Of a stretch of DNA of 64,000 nucleotides, positions 12,599-21,760 are shown in pieces. Location: contig JAINUG010000070.1 of the NCBI GenBank assembly GCA_029706075.1, positions 186,001 to 250,000 on the forward strand, written 5' to 3'. Made by a program: the position numbers and the translations under genes. The DNA is from Aldrovandia affinis (taxonomy: Eukaryota > Chordata > Actinopteri > Notacanthiformes > Halosauridae). How positions within the stretch are numbered: position 1 is the first letter of the stretch; each line of letters opens with the position of its first letter. A model generated the notes under the pieces. That model searched no databases, was not told the origin of the DNA, and saw only the letters and a program-made list of their open reading frames with translations.

Positions 12599-14099
12599 GA
12601 AAATATTAAGAATTTAATCATAATGAAATATAAAAAGTGTAATAATAATAATAATAAAAAATAATAAGTGTTCCTCAGCACCTGTAACCTAGTATTTATC
12701 AAGATATTTTTATAATCAAGATAAGATTTGAAACAGGCAAAAATAAACATAAGGCAGGACATAGACAAACATAATAAACATAACTGAATATAATAAACAT
12801 AAAAAAAAAAAAGAAGAAAAACCAAAAAACCAAAAAAAAAAAACAGTAAGATAAGAAAAAAGCAAACCATTGACCACCCGTGTTTAATCTAGTTCCCAAT
12901 CCCCTTCTACCTCACCCCCATTGTCCTGCACTCTCAACTCCAGCGCAGCACAAAAATGGTTTGTTCCACGAGCATAACACTAATCTACCTATATGCATGA
13001 ACATACATACATACGCACACACACACACACACATACATATACATATACCTAAAGATTGCTGTATAATGTGATATGGATAATATCGAAGGAAAAATAAGTA
13101 AGACTCCTTCTCCCATTAGCCACTTTCTCTCCCCTTGTCCCTTTCAAATTACAATATATAGTACCATTTCCTAAAGGCTGTCATCCAACCCACAGGTCCA
13201 CAACACCACAGCCCCAGCGCAGTCCCAACCATCCCGTCGCCACAGCCCCACATCAAGTCAGCAGCCAACACCCATCACGCCCCGCAACACAGGCACCAAC
13301 AAATACAAATGAAAAATAAAAATAAAAAAACAATGGAAGGAGTAAATAAGATAAAGATAAATTCTTGCCCAACCCTGGCTCGAGGCCACGCCGCACCTCA
13401 CCTGTGGTCATAGGCACCGATTTATGTTTCTGCCCGTGGGTGCCGCGCAGCGTATGCTAGGTGAGTTTGCTATCAAATCAAGATAAATTTGGCTGCCATA
13501 ATTTCCCCTGTGCTCGGCCTTCTCCGTGGGTGCCGGGCCCGGAGCACCTCACCTGTGGTCTGCCTGTGGTACTTTATTTTTTTAAAGAAGTGGCTTTGAT
13601 ATAAGCGGGAGAGGCTTATATTCATTGGTACATTCATGCATTTGAGTGTGCGGACCGTCCTGCCTTAGGTTGTCCCATTATCTCCGTAGGAGCATGAGAA
13701 AGGATCGTACCCGTCATTGGATCAAAGCCCTCTCAACACCTCCTGCATTACCATGAGCAGAACAGTCCCACATTTTGAGGTGGCAGTATAAACAGGGTTT
13801 AGCAATAAATATTGTGTATAGGCTATTTCTTTCCCCCTTCTCTCCCATCCCCCCCTCCATCGCCATTAGAGCACTGAGCAACAGGAGCAGCCTAGGCTTG
13901 AAGCCGCCACGAGATGAGGACTCAGCGACGGGTCCGTCACCAACCACCCAGGGCCGCAGCGCCACGAACCCATACATTCAAAAACAGCCAGGAACTTCGT
14001 AATACCATGGGTACAAATCTTAAAAGGTGTAGGGAAGGGACAAGGAGAGAAACAGAGCGAGCGAAAGCAGTTTAATTCAGAAAAGCCGCAGCATATCAG

Positions 14100-14875
14100 T
14101 ACCAGGTTATACTTGGTTCTCTGTACAGCTGATTGTTCACATAGCGTATCCACTACAATGCGTGCGTATTCGCCCTTAGATCGCCTCTGTTTGACAATCG
14201 GAAAGAGTAATCTCCGCCGTTTTATAATTTCCCTAGGGAATTGATCGTTGATTGAAAGTGCCGTACCTTTTAGCTCTCTTCCCCTTCCGAGTAAAACCAT
14301 TTTCATTTTGAAATTTGTTAGCTGCGCCAAGATAGGCCTAGGTTTATAAGATTTATTTTGACCGATGCGATGCACGCTCTGAAAGTAAATCTTTTTGACC
14401 TGTTCGTCGGACATTCGTAACTGTTCCTTCATAAACTCATTGACTTTGTTTTCGGTCACCATATAATTTTCCTTAACCTCTTCTTTTATCCCCATTATTA
14501 ATAACTAAGTTATTTCTCATACTTCTAGTCTTTAAATCAAGCAGTTCTTGTTTCAATTTTCTATTTTCCAGCTCTAATCTGTTTGTGGTATTCACCAAAG
14601 ATTCCACCGTTTTACTCAATTTTTTGTTCTCTGTTCTTATTTCTTCCAACAACGTATTATTGTAAATTGTTTTGAGCTTTCTTTAGAACCTCCACATCTT
14701 CCCTAATGGAATCCAATATTTTCAATTTATTGTCAATTTTTTAAAACAACGCATTTGTGTCATCTTCCAATAGAGGCTCCATTTCTGTTCTAAAATGCTT
14801 TGTTACTGGCTCTAAATCGTCTGTCTCGCTAGAGGACCAATCTGATCTGAGTCTCACCCTTCTCTCACTAAACAT
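14100..14875 (-). pseudogene. L1 ORF1 RNA-binding protein, broken
   Basis: The frame begins at an ATG (14875-14873) opening MFSERRVRLRSD. It passes through a heptad-rich region likely to be a coiled coil, meets a stop, and resumes at 14495 for the RRM and C-terminal domain. IYFQSVHRIG, RPILAQLTNFKMK and the INDQFPREIIKRRRLLFPI block are landmarks of L1 ORF1p (transposase_22 family), a trimeric chaperone that coats L1 RNA. The tail of the open frame beyond about 14100, down to 13866, no longer looks like ORF1. The stop in the coiled coil makes it a pseudogene. Confidence 0.85.
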
Positions 14876-15149
14876 ATCACCACAAACCTCAATGCATTAA
14901 AAAGTATTTAAATCGGACAACTATTTAAAACAAATATGCATACTTACCTTACTCCTGGAACAAACTACACCCTACCTCAGCATGCCGCCATCTTGCTTTC
15001 TGGCACCCTCTTGGGAGGCCTCTTGATGCCTGTAAATCTTTTAATAATAATTATAAGTGGGTTTGACATAGAGTGGCATATAATCAGTGGTGGGCCGTCA
15101 GGGCCTGCAAGGCCTTCTCTGCTGGCCTAAAAAATATCTGAATCACAGA

Positions 15150-15645
15150 CTGATGTTAATTATATTTTTTCCATGAATACTTATTAAATAATTCCAAATG
15201 GTCTGTCCGCTTCCTTTCATAGCTTTTCTGGTTGCGCTGCTTCCAGATGTGTATTTTCATATTAAAGCATTTAACCAATCACATTTCAGCCATCATTTGT
15301 TGCCAGGGTCAAAGAAATCTGCCTGGAGGCCTTCACAATCAGTTCTGCAGGCCCTGTAGCATAAAATAAGTGTTGATCAAACTGTTGCTTCAACCAATCA
15401 GATTTTGAGTTGGGGACACGAAGGTCTTCTAGAAGGCCTAGGTAACGTCAGCGTATTCACACCCTTTGATTGGATAGTCAGAGAGTGTCTGACTATGATG
15501 TAATGTGGTTGGTTAAATGCTTTAATATGAAAATACACGTCTGGAAGCAGCGCAATCAGGGGAAAAGCTATGAAAGGAAGCGGACAGACCATTTGGAATT
15601 ATTTAATAAGTATTCATGGACAAAATGTAATTAACATCAGTCTGA
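15150..15645. repeat. Foldback inverted repeat inside the hAT element
   Basis: About 140 bases at 15150-15290 recur as the reverse complement at about 15505-15645. Shared words include AATGGTCTGTCCGCTTCC against GGAAGCGGACAGACCATT, and TATTTTCATATTAAAGC against its inverse. A roughly 210-base loop separates the arms. The right arm runs into the transposase tail, so the left arm is an inverted copy of transposase-adjacent sequence carried next to the terminus. The short copy at 63150 has only the left-arm version. Confidence 0.85.
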
Positions 15646-15854
15646 TTCAGACATTTGAGCAGACATTTTCAGCCCTAAAGCAAATTAAAACTTATGCCAG
15701 AAATATGACAGGGCAGGCTCGACTTTCAGCATTAGCTTCGATGGCGATAGAAAAGGTCTTCTTGATGGAACTGAAACACACGGATAATCTGTACGACAGA
15801 GTAATTGAACTCTTTTTGAGGAAAGAAAGGGGGATGGATTTTGTGTACAAATAA
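15630..15854 (+). pseudogene. hAT transposase C-terminal dimerisation fragment
   Basis: The frame reads FEQTFSALKQIKTYARN, then GQARLSALASMAIEK and a basic tail to a stop at 15852-15854. This matches the hAT C-terminal (Dimer_Tnp_hAT) region as found in ZMYM1/TTF-type fish transposases, where ERxFSALKRIK and RLSALASMAIE are landmarks. The catalytic DDE and zinc-finger parts are missing. Upstream of about 15600 the open frame runs into the subterminal foldback, so the listed ATG at 15570 is not a true start. Confidence 0.85.
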
Positions 15855-16904
15855 TAAGGATTTTTGGTGAGTAAAATGTTTTTACTATTTTCCTAAATAA
15901 TTTTGCAATTTTATGAGGTTATTATTGATGATTTTTTATGTGTGTCGCAGCTGTAGCACCCCGGGTTTGTTTCTTCAGTAAAGGCATTTATTCTGGATAC
16001 ACGAGTTATCTATCTTCGATGCAACAGCAACAGGTGTTTGTTCGGTTTGTTTTTGCACTTTGTTTATTTATCTTTCTTCAGTCATGTTTCATTCTCGTTC
16101 TGTTCCACGTTTGTCATTGTTCCTGTTCGAGTTCCTCTCCTTGTCTTGTCATGCACTTCGGGAAATTCTATGTTTCGGTTTTTTAGGGAGGAGGAGGAAC
16201 GCATAAAGAAATCTGCGTGCGAATAAAGCGGAACGTGAGAAGCGTACAGAGATAGGACGAGAGAGAATGACAGCGATAGTTAGAAGTGTAGCGCCCCCTT
16301 GCTATCTATGCTTAATGAGGGAACTACCCTGAGTTCTATTTATAGGGACGATATGTTATCGTCTTTAAAATTATAATAATAATAATAACTACTACTCACT
16401 TGGTACTGACTTACTTATGAGATTGAAATGGAAATAACCAAATACAAGGAATCACTGTAAAATTAGTTGAACCATTTACTAAAAAAGATAGCAATACAAA
16501 CATAAATCATTCGGTTTCACTTTTTAAACAAACAAAACATCTGTCCTCTGACAGGGTAAATCACAACACTGTGTTGACTCAACTCAGATTACATTTCACA
16601 TGTTTTCTTATACTTTCCAAAACCCAAACGGTTAAATAAAAGAGCCTTAATACTTTTAGGAAAAGAAAAGCCGGCAAAATAAAATACCCCAACCACTTGC
16701 GTTGCAGGCCTGATGCGGTGCTCGCGTGCGTTGTAGCCACCCTATGGCGACCCCTTCACTCTACTGAGCAGAAAGATAAAAACCAGCGCACTCACAGTTT
16801 CACGAGATAACAGCGCTCACGGCTGCTTTCTCCTGAGTCTCGTGCTGTAGCTAGAAGGAAAGTTTGACGAAACACCGGGAAGTCTCTTTCGCCACGATCT
16901 CCTC

Positions 16905-17225
16905 CGCGTTGCTCAAACACTTTCAAGTTCCCCGTGTTGGCGAACTGCAAAATCCTTTGAACCTTACAGAAAAATCAGCTAGCTAGCAAGCTCACTCGCT
17001 CAAACACTTTCGAGTTCCCTGTGTTGGCGAACTCACATGTACTGAACAGTCCAGCAAAATCAGCTAGCTAGCAAGCTCACTCACTTGCTCAAACACTTTC
17101 GAATTCCCCGTGTTGGCGAACTCACGTGTACTGAACAGTCCAACAGAATCAGCTAGCTAGCAAGCTCACTCACTTGCTCAAACACTTTCGAATTCCCCGT
17201 GTTGGCGAACTCACGTGTACTACAC
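16905..17225. repeat. Minisatellite, 89-bp unit, about 3.5 copies
   Basis: The unit begins AATCAGCTAGCTAGCAAGC and contains CTCAAACACTTTCGA and GTGTTGGCGAACTCACGTG. Consecutive copies start near 16973, 17056 and 17147, with a diverged partial copy before them. Copies differ by small substitutions and a 6-bp indel. It lies inside the hAT interior. A separate 43-44-bp direct duplication carrying ATTGG/CCAAT words lies at 17532-17618. Confidence 0.85.
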
Positions 17226-18345
17226 TTGGCTAATTCAGATGACCGGCTGACAGAACGTTGACTTCTTGCCGAAGAAATTGTTCATAGTCAGATACAATAA
17301 CTTACAAAGTCCTCGGGTTGAGCACTTAACATTATTATATCATTCCAGCATCCTAAAAATACGTGAGTGACGCATTTTCTTTTAACTCAAAACTCTAGCA
17401 CATTAGCTACTTCTCAGCGTTCTCGTTAAAACTCCCTTTCGATCGGCCGGGGCGACCGAGGCCATCGCCCCCCTCCCGCTCCGGGATCTGAACCAGACTC
17501 CCTTTTAACTTCCCAAACGCCTGACCTTCAACTCAATTCTGATTGGTCAATACAATCACACCATATCACATCACCTCAATTCTGATTGGTCAATACAAAT
17601 CACACCATATCACATCAACTCAACAGTGAACAATTATCAGTCAGGCAATCATTTTACTTGGACCTGGAAAAATAAACAATTTACAAAAATACAATACACA
17701 TTAAAATATAAAATAACATAAAATACACATTCAAGTATGTTTCTCTATGTGTACAAATCAAATTATTACTACAGCCTTTCCATCCATATAAATAGAATAT
17801 TTTAACAACCAAAATGTACTTCAGGTCATGTGACTAATACATTCCAGGAACTTCACCATAAATGAATACATTATGTAAACACACTGAATATTTGTAACCT
17901 TTTAAATCTATTTATATGCATCTATTTATTAAACTTATTAACTATATTGCCCACAGGGCTACTGAAGCGTGAGATAATTAGTGATTAGTAGTGTTAGTAA
18001 CTTAATCTAAATCCCTAATGTTAGTAGATTAGTTGGTTAGTACTATATACATCTAACTAATATATACAAAGTGTAATTAGAAAGTAAGAAGGAAGTAAAA
18101 CGAGATTAGAAACGAAGATGGAAAAACCGAAACAGAATTTCCCGAAGTGCATGACAGAACGAGAATGAAACATGACTGAAGAAAGATAAATAAACAAAGT
18201 GCAAAAACAAACCGAACAGACACTCAAAACATAACAATAAGATGGCTTTTATAGCCATAAAATAGTTATTGAGGGGTGGATTGATTCAGACGGAGCACTA
18301 CTGAAGGCCTAGGTGTGAAATGCACGGCCCGCCACTGCATATAAT

Positions 18346-19060
18346 ACATTCCCATTATAAACCTAATATATATCCAAAAAGTTCACATTCTAAACTGAAA
18401 TTAATAGAACCCATGGGATTCCAGCACATTCCAGAACATTTTTCAATTCCAATTCAGTACCTTGCAAAGCAAAAAAATGTAATCAAGGTATCGTTTGTAA
18501 AATAAAATGTTGAGTAAAAGGATTGTTATTGTGTCTGTGTTCTAGAAAGTCCATGAAAAGATTGGCATAATAATGGGGCAAAGGTAGCCCCCATTGCTGT
18601 ACCATGAGTTTGCAAGAAGAATTTGTAAAATGAGTGGAGCTTCTAGTCCTACATCATTAGGAATTGCTGTGTAAAGGCTGGTTGCATGAAGTATATCATC
18701 TCTTTCTAGGGTTAACTCTCATCTCTGGTTCTGGGTGACTCAGTAGGTAGAGCATGGTGCTGACAGCGCTTAGGTTGTCAGCACCACATATACTGAAAAA
18801 TGTATGCATTCACTACTGTAAGTTGCTTTGGATAAAAGCGTCAGCTAAATAAGAGTATGTTACATCAGGTTGATAAAATCACTAAGGTGAACTCATGTTG
18901 AGTGGGAGACTTTGGTAAAAGCTCCTGGAAACCGTGAAAAATCTGTTTATTCTTTCAAGTGATGTTTCTATAAATTATCTTAGATCTCTACAACATTTAT
19001 GTGCTGAAATTATGTTGGAATGTATAATTGTTTAAAAACTATAGCTCTTCAAACATGCAA
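18346..19060. other. Intergenic DNA with one SINE
   Basis: No gene was recognised. Apart from the tRNA-like SINE at 18728-18850 the sequence is AT-rich and featureless. Confidence 0.4.
18728..18850 (+). repeat. tRNA-derived SINE
   Basis: A tRNA-like head (GGGTGACTCAGTAGGTAGAGCATG, split as A-box-like GACTCAGTAGG, then CTTAGGTTGTCAGCACC where the B box has decayed) is followed by ATTCACTACTGTAAGTTGC and GGATAAAAGCGTCAGCTAAAT. That tail is common to many fish SINEs and resembles L2-type 3' ends. A second member sits at 48250-48850, split by an L2. Confidence 0.75.
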
Positions 19061-19478
19061 AGTCCCCCCTCCGTGTTTTGGGCAGGAGTCAGGTAGAGTA
19101 GGACAGTTCATTTGGTAGAGTAGGACAGTCATTCTTTTAGTTAGTTAGTAAAACAGGCATCATACTATTCATAATGAATTAAAAACCTTTTATTCAACAT
19201 TAAACCATCTTTTTTTTTGTTGAAAAAAACAATACAATAAAAAAATGTAATGTATTAAAATTTGTATTTTCCCCCAACCATGTAATGAGCACTATAATAA
19301 TGGCAGCTTAATTTATATGAATTATTTTAATCACCATTTGATTTCAATAATTTCAACACAGGCTAGCTATTAAAAGGTTATAAAGTGAATGAACATATTG
19401 TAGTGTGTGTGTGAGAGAACAGGATAACATGAACAGGACAGGATAACATGAACTAGGCAGTGGGTCATGTTATTCCTC

Positions 19479-21760
19479 CTAAAGACAGTCTTTGCAGACG
19501 AAAGACTCATCATCAAAGATTCCATTCTCTTCTGCACAGGTGTGGTGAAACCAGCCATTGCATCTCCCACAGCAAATCCACTCCTCTGTCCTTCTGCTGC
19601 AGGCTTTGCAAGGTTCCTTGTCTGCATTCTTTACTTTTTTTTCTCTTTTCAGCGCTTTGGCTGGTTTTGCAGCTGGCCTTTTGGACTATCTTGCAGTCAC
19701 ATACTCAATGTGCTCATTGCTTGTCAGATAAAAACTTGGGGGTTTGTTGCTTCCTCTCTTTCTCTTTGGGACAGCAACCAGGGCCCGTATTCACAAATAA
19801 TTTTATCTTACCACTAGGAGTACTTCTAAATCACACTAAAACCTTTTAGTTAGGAGTCCCACCTTAAAACCTATTCACAAAGCTCCAAAGACAAACTCTT
19901 ACTAAGGAATTCCTAGAATTGTGAAACTAAGAGTGAGGGCGGGGTTGACGTCGTTGCTAAGGATGATGTTGTTTCTCATGAACGAGCTTACTCAGAATGC
20001 CCACAGTGATTGGCTGATATAGGGGATGGGTCTCTCCCCGCGTACGGATCAACCCCCACAGTTCGGCACGCATATGATCCGCGGATTAATAGCTAAATTG
20101 AACCATCATAGAGAAATACAAATACAGCCGCTGTTATATAAACCATATATGTTTTGGTTTGCTTTGTTTTTCATACTAAATGCCTTTCTGGGAGGCATGT
20201 TTTTAGAAAAACCGAATTAAATAGAATTGAAACATTATTTTTTTATTACATTAATTCAGGCATAAGACCACCATAGTTACATCGCCTAAGGCGTACTGAA
20301 TCTAAAAATGTATTTTGTGAAATTTTCGAATAAAGATTTAGTGAAATAACTTAAATTGAAAAACTTAAATTATCATTCATTAAATTCCTTGAGAATAGTT
20401 CCTGGCAATTTTTGGTGGAAACGCGCCTTTGGTCGCCGTTATTATTATTTTTTGCTGATCCGAAAAATGATCTGATGCACCCCTATTATATTCTAATAAA
20501 GATTCTAAAATACAAATGTACGCTACGTGTCACTGATTTAACATGAAACCAAGAATACCGACTAGTCAATTGGTTACATGTCTGCATCTAAGTAAACAAT
20601 CACCGGGTATCTATATATAATATATATAATATTATATATATAATACCTCGCGATTGAGGCGGTACCTTTTATGAGCTCTGTATCATTCAATATCTCCAGT
20701 GTTGACGCGATTGCGACAACGATTGCCGCCAGCAGCAGATTTTCGGATCGCCGTGAGTAGGTCTTTAGCGACTTAGAAGTCCTCTTGCCTGCTTCTAACT
20801 TCTCCTGGACTTAGGAGCTGTTTTTAGCTCTCAAACCCTTTGTGAAATACTCTTATCCCAAAAATGTAGGACTCCTAAATTTATGAGTGACACGCCCATT
20901 ATTTTTGGGACTTGCTCCTAAATTTCGCAGTTAGGACCAACTTTTACCCTTAAAATTCTTTGTGAATACGGGCCCAGGTTACTAAATGTGACCAGTCTTG
21001 TGGATTCTGCTGATGTGGAAGACAAAAAAAAAGAGAAAGAGATGTTGCACTTAGGCGATAAATGTTTTATAGAATGAAAATGGTTGTCTGTGATGGTGTG
21101 CGGGTTATCTACCTACCTTAACAGATGTTGATGGCTGCTCATCATTGTCGTCCTGGAGGTACTATTTGAAACCACATTCTCTTCAATGAAGCCAATGCCC
21201 TCCTCAATTAAGAATGCCCTCCTCACTCCCTTCCAGCTGAAGCTCAACCACTGCAGCCACTTCTCTTACTGCATGATTATGCTCCGGCAGTGAGACTTGG
21301 GGCAAATATCTCAGGGGGGATAATTTCTCCGTTCACAGGAAACATTCCTGTTCCTCTAAATCCTGCTTGAGCATTTTATGTGGTGGCAGTCTTTGCCCAT
21401 GCTTCTGCGAAGAAGGAAAGGAAGAGACACTTTGGCAGCTTCATCCTTCCTGTCTTCCTTGTCCACTTCCGTCCAGCTTCAGTCCAGTTATGTTTCAAGC
21501 TCTTGAAGAGAGACTTATCCGCTGGTTGAAGTGCATGTGTAGTATGTGAGGGATAACACATGACATGCACATTATGTGCTTTCATGAAGTTCAAGAAGTC
21601 CAGGTTATATACATGGGAGAACATTTGACGTCTACCTGCATAGTGCCTTGAGCCTTTCACCATCCCCTTTACGCGCCTTTGGAGCGTGGATTTGAGGATG
21701 ATCCAGGCTCTGGCCAGCAACCTCAGGCCGGGACTCCTGCATCCACTTGTTTTTTAAACT
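19479..21760 (-). pseudogene. pogo-type DDE transposase remnant with C-terminal PHD-like finger
   Basis: Read on the minus strand, 21600-21376 encodes the second half of a DDE_1 (pogo/jerky type) catalytic domain, with CYPSHTTHALQPADKSLFKSLK. Next, 21372-21300 gives GFRGTGMFPVNGEIIPPEIFAPS, split here as GFRGTGMFP and IIPPEIFAPS, a standard pogo post-catalytic signature. Downstream, 19640-19479 encodes Cys-rich CKACSRRTEEWICC, then CNGWFHHTC and FVCKDCL before a stop. The spacing fits a PHD-type C4HC3 zinc finger. A Harbinger element (19782-20974) interrupts the gene between these parts. Frame breaks and the missing N-terminus make it a pseudogene. The family assignment is from motifs only. 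Confidence 0.75.
19782..20974. mobile_element. PIF/Harbinger-type non-autonomous element (1.19 kb)
   Basis: Inverted ends GGCCCGTATTCACAAA and TTTGTGAATACGGGCC are flanked by CAG at 19779-19781 and 20975-20977. Subterminal sequences also pair (CTAAATCACACTAAAACC-like and CTCTCAAACCCTTTGTG-like words), as is usual for MITEs. No transposase was found inside. An AT palindrome sits at 20611-20644. The element lies inside the pogo remnant, so it is the younger insertion. Confidence 0.85.

Larger units (their letters stand above)
8613..15012 (-). mobile_element. L1-clade LINE, near full length, inactive
   Basis: The element reads on the minus strand. It has a 5' end near 15012, ORF1 (14875 to about 14100), a spacer, ORF2 (12598 to about 8950), a 3' UTR and a poly(A) tail, seen as the plus-strand T-run at 8613-8635. 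The 12-bp direct repeat GGGAGGCCTCTT occurs at 8601-8612 and again at 15013-15024, which marks target-primed insertion of a full-length copy. Two-ORF structure, APE endonuclease, RT and an RRM-type ORF1 are L1-clade traits. Both ORFs are broken by stops and frameshifts, so it is no longer autonomous. Confidence 0.9.
15085..18337 (+). mobile_element. hAT transposon of ZMYM1-like type, 3.25 kb, deleted
   Basis: Termini are CAGTGGTGGGCCGT at the left and, inverted, CAGTGGCGGGCCGT at the right. The 8-bp target duplication CATATAAT is perfect (15077-15084 and 18338-18345). An 8-bp duplication plus a CAGTGG-type end is diagnostic of hAT elements. The only transposase left is the C-terminal dimerisation region at 15630-15854. 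The interior also holds a large foldback near the left end, a second inverted repeat (about 16034-16180 against 18098-18213), a minisatellite and AT-rich filler. A short relative with the same termini lies at 63150-63691. Confidence 0.9.

Noticed and set aside
12595-12899. Hydrophobic ORFs resembling membrane segments
   Set aside because: They come from A-rich L1 spacer read on the opposite strand; Phe/Leu runs reflect T-runs.
16980-17225. CRISPR-like array of direct repeats
   Set aside because: Units are contiguous 89-bp tandem copies with no unique spacers, and the context is a vertebrate transposon; it is a minisatellite.
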